Positions 1 to 8,016 of a stretch of 64,000 bases of DNA are shown in pieces (the stretch's first letter is position 1; each line of letters starts with the position of its first letter). Where the stretch lies: NCBI RefSeq assembly GCF_030323265.1, contig NZ_CP104992.1:3633501-3697500 (forward strand), written 5' to 3'. The position numbers and the translations under genes are program-made. Under the pieces are notes generated by a model, which was given only the letters and a program-made list of their open reading frames with translations, searched no databases and was not told the DNA's origin. Origin of the DNA: Terrirhizobium terrae. Lineage in GTDB: Bacteria > Pseudomonadota > Alphaproteobacteria > Rhizobiales > Rhizobiaceae.

Positions 1-672
1 TGCCGTCAGAATGGCGACGGTCGAATAGGCCGCATAGGGAGCCTGCCCCGTAACGAAGTCGAAGGCCAGAGACGGTGCGTCGGCGAAGTAGAAGATCCAG
101 GCGCCGCCGGTCGCGACGGCGATTGCAATCCAGATCGAATGCTTGGCAGTCCGCTTGACGACCTTGTCCGTGGTCCATGGACCCGCATCGAGCTTTATCC
201 GCGCGTTGCGATCCCCTTCGACGAAACGCTCGACCGCGAGAAACAGATCGACCCAGACCGTCTGGGGACAGGCATATCCGCACCAGGCACGCCCAACGGC
301 GGAAGTCAGCAGGAACAGGCCGAAACCGGCCATGACCAGAAGGCCCGCGACGAAGAAGAATTCCTGCGGCCAGATCTCGATGAAAAAGAAATAGAAGCGT
401 CGGCCGGCAAGATCGATCAATACGGCCTGGTCGGGAGCGTAAGGCCCGCGGTCCCAGCGTATCCACGGCGTCAGGTAGTAGATGCCGAGGGTCACCAGCA
501 CGACCAGCCATTTCAGCCGGCGAAAGCGCCCTTCGGCTCGTTTCGGGAAGATCTTCTTCCGCTTTTCATAGAGCGGCTCACGGCCCTGTCCGGGCGGATG
601 AACCGATTTCACATCAATGCGTTCAACGGATGCGTCAGTCGGGCCGACGCCGGGAGCGGAGTAAAGATTCAT
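1..672 (-). CDS. fixG: FixG/CcoG cbb3 oxidase accessory protein, C-terminus beyond window
   Basis: Membrane polyferredoxin needed for assembly of the cbb3-type cytochrome oxidase, probably for copper or redox handling. The visible 224 residues start MNLYSAPGVG, carry transmembrane stretches around residues 55-70 and 90-120, and the family motif CGYACPQTVW near residue 130. The gene runs off the left edge, so the ferredoxin domain is not seen. The ATG at 672 is chosen because it begins the conserved reading frame and lies 52 bases from a perfect FixK/FnrN box (724-737). fixH, fixI and fixS would be expected to the left. Confidence 0.93.
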   Translation of the reverse strand, partial: MNLYSAPGVGPTDASVERIDVKSVHPPGQGREPLYEKRKKIFPKRAEGRFRRLKWLVVLVTLGIYYLTPWIRWDRGPYAPDQAVLIDLAGRRFYFFFIEIWPQEFFFVAGLLVMAGFGLFLLTSAVGRAWCGYACPQTVWVDLFLAVERFVEGDRNARIKLDAGPWTTDKVVKRTAKHSIWIAIAVATGGAWIFYFADAPSLAFDFVTGQAPYAAYSTVAILTA

Positions 673-723
673 CGGAACCTTCCTTTGTTCCCTGCCTTCT
701 CCCACCGCGCGGGTCCCGCTTCC

Positions 724-737
724 TTGACTTAAGTCAA
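724..737. promoter_or_regulatory. FixK/FnrN anaerobox between fixG and the SRPBCC gene
   Basis: TTGACTTAAGTCAA is a perfect palindrome of the TTGAY-N4-RTCAA type bound by FixK and FnrN. Its centre is about 58 bases upstream of the fixG start and 68 bases upstream of the divergent SRPBCC start. Activation at -41.5 would give plausible leaders of about 17 and 27 bases, so it may serve both genes. Confidence 0.85.
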
Positions 738-798
738 GCTGCGACATCTGGTGCAGCTGCACAGCCGGCGCCTGTGTATGGTTACGGAGGAACAAGCC

Positions 799-1203
799 TT
801 GAGCACGATGTTCGCACGAATTGTCCACGCTCCGATCGAGAGGCCCTGGCGGGAGGTTTACGCCTTCGCGTCGCAGCCGGAGAACATGCCGCAATGGGCG
901 GCCGGCCTGGCCTCGGGCCTGACCCGCGAGGGCGAAGATTGGATCGGCGACGGTGGCCCGATCGGCAAGATCCGTGTCCGCTTCGCTCCACAGAATGATC
1001 TCGGCGTTATTGACCACACGGTGACATTGGAAAACGGCGCCCGTTTTGAGAATGCTCTGAGGGTCGTGCCGAATGGCGATGGCGCGGAGGTGATGTTCAC
1101 TCTGCTTCGGGCCCCCGACATCGATGACGAAGCTTTTGAAAGAGATACGGCCGCGATCACAAAAGATCTGCAGACGTTGAAAGGCCTGCTTGAGGGCGCC
1201 TGA
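799..1203 (+). CDS. SRPBCC family protein (START-like fold), 134 aa
   Basis: Small soluble protein of the SRPBCC/polyketide-cyclase-like helix-grip fold, which usually binds a hydrophobic ligand; the ligand is not known. The N-terminal pattern (IERPWREVYAFASQPENMPQWA) and the C-terminal helix with DLQTLKGLLEG fit the fold. The start is set at TTG 799 because GGAGG at 786-790 lies 8 bases upstream; ATG 808 or ATG 778 are alternatives. It is divergent from fixG, shares its anaerobox and converges on fixP, so it is probably made under low oxygen. Function is unassigned. Confidence 0.72.
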   Translation: MSTMFARIVHAPIERPWREVYAFASQPENMPQWAAGLASGLTREGEDWIGDGGPIGKIRVRFAPQNDLGVIDHTVTLENGARFENALRVVPNGDGAEVMFTLLRAPDIDDEAFERDTAAITKDLQTLKGLLEGA

Positions 1204-1241
1204 CGATGGCGCTCTTCGCGCGCCAGACGCTCAAACAAATA

Positions 1242-1265
1242 CGGCCAAGCCCTGAGGCTTGGCCG
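1242..1265. terminator. Bidirectional hairpin between the SRPBCC gene and fixP
   Basis: A perfect 10-bp stem, CGGCCAAGCC/GGCTTGGCCG with a 4-base loop, lies between two convergent genes. It is followed by a T-rich stretch on the plus side (GTTTTCG) and by TATTTGTTT on the minus side. Confidence 0.7.
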
Positions 1266-1302
1266 CATGTTTTCGATATGGTTCCTAGCCAGATATCGAA
1301 CC

Positions 1303-2166
1303 CTACTCCCCGCCGCCCAGGGAATGGACATAGACTGCGAGCTGCTTGACGGTGACGTCGCCGAGGCGCGTCGTCCAGGCGGGCATGACGCCATGCTTGG
1401 GGCCGCGGACCTGAGCGGCGATCTCGTCCTCGCCGTGCACCTTCAGCCAGATGGCATCGGCGAGGTTCGGAGCGCCCATGTCGCGATTGCCCTCGGCATT
1501 GTCGCCGTGGCAGGAAGCGCAGTTGTCGGCGAAGAGCTGCTTGCCGGGCTCGACCATCGAGGCGTCGCGCGGTGTTCCCGTCAGGCTGACGACGTAAGCT
1601 GCGACCTGGCGGATCTCGTCGGGCTGGAGAATGTCGGCGAAGGCCGGCATTTCCGACACGCGGGTTTTCTCGTCGACGCTGTCGCGGATACCGTGCGCCA
1701 CCGTCTGGTAGATTGCATCGACGCTGCCGCCCCAGAGCCAATCGTCATCGTTGAGGTTCGGATAGCCCTGTCCGCCCGCGGCGCCCGTGCCGTGGCAAGG
1801 GGTGCAGTTGACGCGAAACGCCGCTGCGCCACCGGCCGTTGCGAACTGGTTCAGTTCCGGGTTGGCGATGATTTCGTCAGGTGTCGCCGCCGCGATCCGT
1901 TCGAGCATCGCACCCTGGGCAGTCCTGGCGACATCCACCTCGGCCGCGAATTCGGCGCGGCTCGAATAGCCGAGCACGCCCTTCGTCGCATCGTTCAGCA
2001 TCGGCCATGCCGGATAGAAGACCGTGTAGCCCAGTGCCCAGACGATACAGGCATAGAAGGTCCACAACCACCAGCGTGGCAGCGGGTTGTTCAATTCGCG
2101 GATGCCATCCCATTCGTGACCGGTTGTTTCGACACCGCTGATCTCGTCGATATGTTTGTCAGCCAT
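1303..2166 (-). CDS. fixP: FixP/CcoP, di-heme c subunit of cbb3 oxidase
   Basis: Membrane-anchored di-heme cytochrome c that passes electrons to FixO/FixN of the high-affinity oxidase. It is 287 aa, the usual length. It has an N-terminal transmembrane helix at about residues 32-55 (WWLWTFYACIVWALG) and two heme-binding motifs, CTPCH and CASCH, each with a downstream Met ligand region. It is the last gene of fixNOQP, with one base between it and fixQ, and ends at a convergent hairpin terminator. Confidence 0.96.
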   Translation of the reverse strand: MADKHIDEISGVETTGHEWDGIRELNNPLPRWWLWTFYACIVWALGYTVFYPAWPMLNDATKGVLGYSSRAEFAAEVDVARTAQGAMLERIAAATPDEIIANPELNQFATAGGAAAFRVNCTPCHGTGAAGGQGYPNLNDDDWLWGGSVDAIYQTVAHGIRDSVDEKTRVSEMPAFADILQPDEIRQVAAYVVSLTGTPRDASMVEPGKQLFADNCASCHGDNAEGNRDMGAPNLADAIWLKVHGEDEIAAQVRGPKHGVMPAWTTRLGDVTVKQLAVYVHSLGGGE

Positions 2167-2167
2167 T

Positions 2168-2320
2168 TCAGTCTTCCTTTAAGGGAATTTGCGCGGCCCG
2201 GTCGGCCGGTGCCTTGCCGCCGGGACGAAGGGTGAAGATCAGTACGCCGATGAAGAACAGGGTCATCGCGAGAAGGCCCCAGCTGTCGGCGAAGTGGCGC
2301 ATTGCCGTATAGGCTTCCAT
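2168..2320 (-). CDS. fixQ: FixQ/CcoQ small cbb3 oxidase subunit, 50 aa
   Basis: Fifty-residue membrane protein beginning MEAYTAMRHFADSWGLL, with one hydrophobic helix at about residues 13-31 and a polar tail ending IPLKED. Size, topology and position between fixO and fixP identify CcoQ, which stabilises the cbb3 complex. A GAGGCTGAAC stretch precedes the ATG; the stop is one base before the fixP start. Confidence 0.92.
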   Translation of the reverse strand: MEAYTAMRHFADSWGLLAMTLFFIGVLIFTLRPGGKAPADRAAQIPLKED

Positions 2321-2331
2321 GTTCAGCCTCC

Positions 2332-3063
2332 TCAGCGATAACCGGTTGCGTCGTCATAGGTGGAAAAGTCGACCAGCGTGCCGAGCATCTGGAGATAGGC
2401 GACGAGCGCATCCATCTCCGTCAGTGTCTTCGGATCGCCATCGAAATCGCCGACCTTGGCCTTCGGATAGCGCTCCAGCAGAGCACTGGTATCGGCGTTC
2501 GGATCGGCCTGAGCCTTGAGGTCGGCATTGGCCTGTTCGACCATCTCGTCGCTGTAAGGCACGCCGACCACACGGTTGGCCTTCAACTCCATCGATGCGT
2601 CGGTGATCTCGAGCGGCGTATGCTTGAGGAAGGCATAGCTCGGCATCACCGATTCCGGCACAACATCGCGCGGTTCTGTCAGGTGCTGGACGTGCCATTC
2701 GTTGGAATAGCGGTCGCCGACGCGGGCGAGATCCGGCCCCGTCCGCTTCGAGCCCCACTGGAACGGATGGTCGTACATCGATTCCGCCGCGAGGCTGTAA
2801 TGGCCGTAGCGTTCCACCTCGTCGCGGAACGGACGGATCATCTGGCTGTGGCAGGTGTAGCAGCCTTCGCGAATGTAGATGTTGCGACCGGCAAGCTCCA
2901 GCGGCGTGTAGGGCCGCATTCCCTCAACTTTCTCGATGGTGTTTTCGAGATAGAAGAGCGGTGCAATTTCCACGATGCCGCCGATGGAAACGACCAGCAG
3001 CGAACCGACCAGGAGGAGCGTGGCATTGCGCTCGATGAAATGGTGTTTGTCGAGAAGTGACAT
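2332..3063 (-). CDS. fixO: FixO/CcoO, mono-heme c subunit of cbb3 oxidase
   Basis: Mono-heme cytochrome c subunit of cbb3 oxidase, 243 aa. An N-terminal membrane anchor at about residues 12-35 is followed by the heme motif CYTCHSQM and the family stretch MIRPFRDEVERYG. Its order fixN-fixO-fixQ-fixP with 11-base gaps shows one operon, transcribed from the anaerobox upstream of fixN. Confidence 0.96.
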   Translation of the reverse strand: MSLLDKHHFIERNATLLLVGSLLVVSIGGIVEIAPLFYLENTIEKVEGMRPYTPLELAGRNIYIREGCYTCHSQMIRPFRDEVERYGHYSLAAESMYDHPFQWGSKRTGPDLARVGDRYSNEWHVQHLTEPRDVVPESVMPSYAFLKHTPLEITDASMELKANRVVGVPYSDEMVEQANADLKAQADPNADTSALLERYPKAKVGDFDGDPKTLTEMDALVAYLQMLGTLVDFSTYDDATGYR

Positions 3064-3074
3064 GGCTCGGCTCC

Positions 3075-4697
3075 TTATTCGGCCGGCTGCAGGGCAGCGG
3101 GCGCGACACCGGGGGTGCGTTCCTGCCGCTCATGGCCGAGGATGGTCATGGTGATGTTGAAGGCCATGATCAGCCCGCCTGCGAGATACATGCCGCCACC
3201 GACGGCACGCAGCAGGTAGTAGGGGAACATGGCCGCGACCGTTTCCGCGAACGAGTAGACGAGGAAGCCCTGGTCGTCGTATTCGCGCCACATCAGGCCC
3301 TGCTGGACGCCGGCGACCCACATGACGGCGGCGTAGACGACGATGCCGAGCGTGGCGAGCCAGAAGTGCCAGTTGACCATGGCGAGGCTGTAGAGCCGGT
3401 TGCGGTGCCATAGTTTCGGAACGAGGAAGTAGATCGCGCCGAAGGAGATCATGCCGACCCAGCCGAGCGCGCCCGAATGCACGTGACCGATTGTCCAGTC
3501 CGTGTAATGGCTGAGCGAATTGACGGCCTTGATCGACATCATCGGGCCTTCGAATGTCGACATGCCGTAGAAGGCGATGGCGATGACCATCATGCGGATG
3601 ATCGGATCGGTGCGGATCTTGTCCCAGGCGCCCGAGAGCGTCATCAGGCCGTTGATCATGCCGCCCCAGGAAGGCATCCAGAGCATGATCGAGAACACCA
3701 TGCCGAGCGTCTGGGCCCAGTCGGGCAGCGCCGTGTAATGCAGGTGGTGCGGACCGGCCCAGATATACATGAAGATCAGGGCCCAGAAGTGGATGATCGA
3801 CAGCCGGTAGGAATAGACCGGGCGGCCAGCCTGCTTGGGCACGAAATAATACATCATGCCGAGGAAGCCTGCGGTGAGGAAGAAGCCGACGGCATTGTGG
3901 CCGTACCACCACTGCGTCAGCGCATCCTGAACGCCGGCAAAGGCCGAATAGCTCTTCACGCCGAGGAACGACACCGGCATCGCCAGGTTGTTGACGATAT
4001 GCAGCATGGCGATGGTGACGATGAAGGCCAGGTAGAACCAATTCGCCACGTAGATATGGGGTTCCTTGCGCATCAGGATCGTGCCGAGGAAGACCACCAG
4101 ATAGGCGACCCAGACGATGGTCAGCCAAATGTCCACATACCATTCCGGCTCGGCATATTCCTTGCCCTGGGTGATGCCGAGCAGGTAGCCCGTGGCTGCC
4201 ATGACGATGAACAGCTGGTAGCCCCAGAAGACGAACCAGGCGAGATTGCCGCCGAACAGGCGTGCCCGCGAGGTGCGCTGCACGACGTAGAACGATGTAC
4301 AGAGAAGCGCGTTGCCGCCGAAGGCGAAGATGACTGCCGAGGTATGCAGCGGCCGGGTCCGGCCGAAATTGAACCACGGCTCGATGTTGAGATCGGGAAA
4401 GGCCAGTTGCAGTGCCACGACGACGCCGACCAGAAAGCCGACGACGCCCCAGAACACCGTGGCAATCGTGCCGTATTTGATGACCTCGTCGAAATATTCC
4501 GACTTTACCGGCACCGTGCGGGGAGCCCCTGCGGGCGCGAAGGAGACGCGGCGCAGCATGACGATGCTGCTGATGCCGAGCGTGAAGAAAAGCACCCACA
4601 TATGGGCTGCGAATAGGCTATCATGCGCGTAGGCCGCGCCAAGCAGCGCCAGGAAAGTCCCGACAACAAGTGCTGCTGTTTCCAAAGGGTAGTTCAT
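3075..4697 (-). CDS. fixN: FixN/CcoN, catalytic subunit I of cbb3 oxidase
   Basis: Catalytic heme-copper subunit that reduces O2 at very low concentration; 540 aa from the ATG at 4697. About twelve transmembrane helices are visible, with the histidine-rich segments expected for heme b, heme b3 and CuB (e.g. WWYGHNAVGFFLTAGFLG and GPHHLHYTALPDW). ATG 4697 (MNYPLETAAL) is preferred over TTG 4712 because GGGGAAA lies about 7 bases before it. First gene of fixNOQP. Confidence 0.96.
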   Translation of the reverse strand: MNYPLETAALVVGTFLALLGAAYAHDSLFAAHMWVLFFTLGISSIVMLRRVSFAPAGAPRTVPVKSEYFDEVIKYGTIATVFWGVVGFLVGVVVALQLAFPDLNIEPWFNFGRTRPLHTSAVIFAFGGNALLCTSFYVVQRTSRARLFGGNLAWFVFWGYQLFIVMAATGYLLGITQGKEYAEPEWYVDIWLTIVWVAYLVVFLGTILMRKEPHIYVANWFYLAFIVTIAMLHIVNNLAMPVSFLGVKSYSAFAGVQDALTQWWYGHNAVGFFLTAGFLGMMYYFVPKQAGRPVYSYRLSIIHFWALIFMYIWAGPHHLHYTALPDWAQTLGMVFSIMLWMPSWGGMINGLMTLSGAWDKIRTDPIIRMMVIAIAFYGMSTFEGPMMSIKAVNSLSHYTDWTIGHVHSGALGWVGMISFGAIYFLVPKLWHRNRLYSLAMVNWHFWLATLGIVVYAAVMWVAGVQQGLMWREYDDQGFLVYSFAETVAAMFPYYLLRAVGGGMYLAGGLIMAFNITMTILGHERQERTPGVAPAALQPAE

Positions 4698-4812
4698 TGT
4701 TGGTTTCCCCAACGACGTGTTTGCACGCCGCGGTGGTGCCCGAACAACGAATCCCCTGCCCTCGCACCGCCGCGATCAACTGGAGAAATGGCAGCAGCCA
4801 GCGATGATCGCC

Positions 4813-4826
4813 TTGACTTGAATCAA
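4813..4826 (-). promoter_or_regulatory. FixK/FnrN anaerobox upstream of fixNOQP
   Basis: TTGACTTGAATCAA matches the TTGAY-N4-ATCAA consensus. Its centre is about 122 bases before the fixN start, so a TSS near 4778 and a leader of about 80 bases are predicted. This links the oxidase to FnrN, encoded in the same window. Confidence 0.85.
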
Positions 4827-4971
4827 GAGTGATCCGGCACAGCAAAGCGCGCGCCTCGCCGCTTTTTACTTTGGGGAGATCTAGCAGACGACCGCTGAAA
4901 ATGGGCTAGGGACTCAGCTCCGAGAGCCGACCCCATGGCATCAGCGACTGATTGTTTTGGCCGGAACTACA

Positions 4972-5688
4972 TCAGGCGGCAGGGCGGCGCCTGCGGTCGG
5001 ACGTTTCCTGCATCACGACCAGTGCGCCGATCAATGTCGAAGAGCGGGTGATCGGCGACATGCGGCAATGCACGACCACGGTCTGCCCTTCCACTTTGTC
5101 CGCGTAGGTCAGCGTCACGTTGTCGCCTTCGAAACAGCGATCGAGGCTCGGCTGCAGGTCGTGCCGGAAATGATGCAGGCCGACGAACTCGGCAAAATGC
5201 CGCCCGATCAGCTCCTCCCGGGGCATTTCCATCCGCCGCGCATTCGTCTCGTTCGAATAGAAGATCCTGTATCCCGGCGCGACAACGACAACCCGTTCCG
5301 GCAGCTTGTTGAGGAGGGAATCGTCGAGCGAACCATCGACAATCGCCTGGGCGACATCCGGCGGCCCGGTCGTGTCGTCGGATGCGTTCTCGGTCGGAGA
5401 GGACAGGCTTTGGTCGGTTACCAGATAGCGTTCCACCAGCATCTGCAGCAAATGCGCATTGCGCCTAACGCAGCCACGGTCATCGGCTTCCTCGTTGAGA
5501 AGATCGAGAGCAAAGCGGAACTGGATGCGGATCGCAGCCTGATCCTGTTGCCCCTGACCACTGAGAATAGCCTTGATCAAAGGATCTAGCTCGCGATCGA
5601 GCCGCTCCACGGCGTCATCATCCTCACGTTCTACCGCCTGGCGAAGATCGCCATACTTGGCCCAGAACAGATCAACTAATGCTTTCAC
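4972..5688 (-). CDS. PAS-domain protein, 238 aa
   Basis: Cytoplasmic PAS sensor without an output domain. The N-terminal half (residues 1-110) is helical and acidic; a PAS domain spans about residues 125-225 (RVVVVAPGYRIFYSNETNARRM, then a hinge MSPITRSSTLIGALVVMQ). The start is set at GTG 5688 because GAGGGG lies 6 bases upstream; an in-frame TTG at 5730 lacks this. It sits between fixN and the lipid A cluster in the same orientation. The signal sensed is unknown; redox or oxygen is a guess from context. Confidence 0.75.
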   Translation of the reverse strand: MKALVDLFWAKYGDLRQAVEREDDDAVERLDRELDPLIKAILSGQGQQDQAAIRIQFRFALDLLNEEADDRGCVRRNAHLLQMLVERYLVTDQSLSSPTENASDDTTGPPDVAQAIVDGSLDDSLLNKLPERVVVVAPGYRIFYSNETNARRMEMPREELIGRHFAEFVGLHHFRHDLQPSLDRCFEGDNVTLTYADKVEGQTVVVHCRMSPITRSSTLIGALVVMQETSDRRRRPAA

Positions 5689-5845
5689 AACTGACCCCTC
5701 TCCGAAGATGCGAGAAGCGGCGTCTTCCAATTGAAGACTATACTGATCCGATCAAACACGATTCTGGCTAAACAATTTATCAAGTTGCGACGCAAATATT
5801 CGCCTAATCTACCATAGCGGGAGTGTGCAAGGCAAAGAGCGGCAC

Positions 5846-6781
5846 TCAGCGTTCGACTTCTTTCTTGATGTGCCAGCGGTCGTGATACCAGAGCCATTGT
5901 TCTGGATATTCGCGAACCCAACTCTCCACCTTGTCGTTGAGAACCTGCGACGTCCCCTGGACGTCCAGATTGCCCTTGGCGTCGCGGGGCAATTCTATCT
6001 TCGGCTCGATCTCAAGCCGATACCGGTTGTCCGGTAGCCTTATGCAGCGCGCCGGATAGACGTCAGCATCGAACTGGCGGACGAGTTTGGCAAGCAGCGG
6101 ATTGGTCTTGACCGGTCGACCGAAGAACAGCGTCAAGAGACCCTTGCGGAATTTCTGGTCCACCAGCACGCCGACCCCGCCCCCGGCCTCAAGCCTGCGC
6201 GCCAGCGCGAAAGACGAACCGGCATGCGAGGGAACGAGCTGCCCCATGCGAGAGGAGCGGAAGGAGAAGACCTTCTCGGCGATATAGGGATTGTTCGGCG
6301 GCCGGAACAGCACCATCACTTCAAGGCCAAATGCCTTGCCGGCGACGGGAAGCAATTCGAAATTGCCGGTATGGGCAGTAAAGACGATGAACGGCCGCGG
6401 ATTGTCACGCAGATCGAGGAAGATCGGGATGCCCGACACCTCCACCCTACCCGGCTTATCCTGTTCGGGATCGAAATCGAACAAGCGGTCGAGGAAGACA
6501 TATTCGGCCGCGAGCCGCCCCATATGTCCCCAGCTGGCGACAGCGATCTCTTCAAGCTCCGCTTCAGCTTTCTCCGGGAAAGCATTGCGCAGATTGGTCA
6601 TCATCAGCTTGTGACGCCAGAGCTTTGGCCCGAGGAAACGGGCGAAGCGGTCGGCATATCGGATGGCCGGATCGGCCGGCAGGATCTTCAGGGAATTCAG
6701 GAGACCGAAGGTCGCCTGTGCCACCAGCCATTGCTGGAAGTTCCTGAGCGCCAGCACAATCCGGGTGATGAACATCTTCAC
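5846..6781 (-). CDS. lpxXL: LpxXL-type late acyltransferase of lipid A
   Basis: Inner-membrane acyltransferase of the LpxL/HtrB family, 311 aa. The catalytic H-x4-E is visible as HTGNFE near residue 145, and an N-terminal hydrophobic segment anchors it. In rhizobia the enzyme at this locus transfers 27-hydroxyoctacosanoate from AcpXL to lipid A. It is the last gene of acpXL-fabZXL-fabF2XL-fabF1XL-adh-lpxXL and lies 5 bases after the dehydrogenase gene, which supports the VLCFA role rather than a generic lauroyl transferase. Confidence 0.88.
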   Translation of the reverse strand: MKMFITRIVLALRNFQQWLVAQATFGLLNSLKILPADPAIRYADRFARFLGPKLWRHKLMMTNLRNAFPEKAEAELEEIAVASWGHMGRLAAEYVFLDRLFDFDPEQDKPGRVEVSGIPIFLDLRDNPRPFIVFTAHTGNFELLPVAGKAFGLEVMVLFRPPNNPYIAEKVFSFRSSRMGQLVPSHAGSSFALARRLEAGGGVGVLVDQKFRKGLLTLFFGRPVKTNPLLAKLVRQFDADVYPARCIRLPDNRYRLEIEPKIELPRDAKGNLDVQGTSQVLNDKVESWVREYPEQWLWYHDRWHIKKEVER

Positions 6782-6786
6782 GTGTG

Positions 6787-7815
6787 TCAGTCCATCCGCA
6801 GGACGATCTTGCCGAAGACCTGTCGGCTCTCCATGCGCTCGAGCGCCTTGTAGATCTCGTCGAAGGCAACTTCGGTATCGATGACCGGATGCACGATGCC
6901 CCGCGCCATCTTCTGCATGGCGTCGGCCATGTTTTCCATGCGGCAGCCGAAGGAGCCGAGCAGTTTCAGCTGCTGCTGGAACAGCATCATCAGGTTGACA
7001 TCGGTCGAGACACCCGAGGTAGAGCCGCAGGTCACCAGTCGTCCACCGCGTTTCAGGCAGAACATCGAGGCGGCGAACGTGTCCTTGCCGACATGCTCGA
7101 ACACGACATCGACGCCCTTCTTCTTGGTCAGCTTGCGGACCACGCCTTCGAAGCGGTCGGTCCGGTAGTTGATGACGTGGTCGGCGCCGAGCGCCTTGGC
7201 CCCCTCGATCTTGTCGTCCGAACCGACGGTAGTGATGACGGTGCAGCCGGTCTTCTTGGCAAGCTGGATAGCCGCCGAGCCGATCCCCGAGCCGCCTGCA
7301 TGGATGAGAATGGTCTCTCCCGCCTCGAGCTTGGCATTGTCGAACAGCATGTGCTCGACGGTGCCGAAGGTGACCGGCGCAAGGGCGGCGGCGACGGCAT
7401 CGACGCCCGGAGGTGCCGGAACCAGCAGACGCGCCGGCAGGTTCGCCTTTTCCTGGGCAAAGCCGTCGAGATGGAAGCCGTGAACGCCGGATACGTTTTC
7501 ACAGAGGTTGTCACGCTTTTCGCGGCAGGGCTTGCAGAGGCCGCAGGTACGCGCACCGTAGATCGATACGAGCTGGCCGGGCAGCACGTTGGAGACGCCG
7601 GGACCGATCGCCTCGACGACGCCGGATGCTTCAGCACCGATCGTCAGCGGCATCTTGCGCTTGGCGAATGCCATGCCGCGCCAGCCCCAGACGTCGATAT
7701 GGTTCAGCGCCACGGCCTTGACGCGCAACGTCACCTCGCCCGGGCCCGGAGCTTCGGGCTCGGGAATATCGACGGCTTCGAGCTTGCGGTCATCGATCAG
7801 TTGCAGCGCGCGCAT
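6787..7815 (-). CDS. Zinc-dependent MDR-family dehydrogenase of the VLCFA cluster
   Basis: 342-aa medium-chain dehydrogenase/reductase. It has a structural-zinc loop with CGLCKPC and a following NLC, and a Rossmann nucleotide-binding motif GGSGIGSAAIQLAK. In the conserved rhizobial cluster an alcohol dehydrogenase-like gene lies between fabF1XL and lpxXL; it is thought to act in making the 27-hydroxy or enoyl-reduced very-long acyl chain. Which reduction it catalyses cannot be told from sequence; enoyl reductase or alcohol dehydrogenase are both possible. Confidence 0.85.
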   Translation of the reverse strand: MRALQLIDDRKLEAVDIPEPEAPGPGEVTLRVKAVALNHIDVWGWRGMAFAKRKMPLTIGAEASGVVEAIGPGVSNVLPGQLVSIYGARTCGLCKPCREKRDNLCENVSGVHGFHLDGFAQEKANLPARLLVPAPPGVDAVAAALAPVTFGTVEHMLFDNAKLEAGETILIHAGGSGIGSAAIQLAKKTGCTVITTVGSDDKIEGAKALGADHVINYRTDRFEGVVRKLTKKKGVDVVFEHVGKDTFAASMFCLKRGGRLVTCGSTSGVSTDVNLMMLFQQQLKLLGSFGCRMENMADAMQKMARGIVHPVIDTEVAFDEIYKALERMESRQVFGKIVLRMD

Positions 7816-7839
7816 GTTTTCGTTTCCTTGTCGTAGGAT

Positions 7840-7992
7840 CCCTCATTCCTGTGCTTGTCACAGGAATCCAGCCAGCCCAAATCCTTGGGCTGAAAAGACT
7901 CCTTCGCGCCGCAGACGCGGCGCTGCTGGACCCCTGTGACATTCCGTGGGCAGAGCCCTAGGGCCACAGGGCTGAGGGAGCAAGTGAGGGCC
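7840..7992. repeat. RIME-like palindromic intergenic element
   Basis: About 150 bases made of successive perfect hairpins: ATTCCTGTG/CACAGGAAT (7845-7867), CAGCCCAA/TTGGGCTG (7873-7892), GCGCCGC/GCGGCGC (7906-7923) and AGCCCT/AGGGCT (about 7955-7973). The phrase 'CCTCATTCCTGTG...CACAGGAATCCAGCC' is typical of Rhizobium-specific intergenic mosaic elements. It lies between fabF1XL and the dehydrogenase gene, inside an otherwise tightly packed operon. Confidence 0.65.
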
Positions 7993-8016
7993 GCTCCTTC
8001 CAGATCGCGCTGGCCT

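Noticed and set aside
1267..2235. 322-residue plus-strand open frame
   Set aside because: Antisense to fixP, which has both heme motifs; no motif in the plus frame.
3477..4616. 379-residue plus-strand open frame rich in His and Asp
   Set aside because: Complement of the membrane helices of fixN; typical shadow composition.
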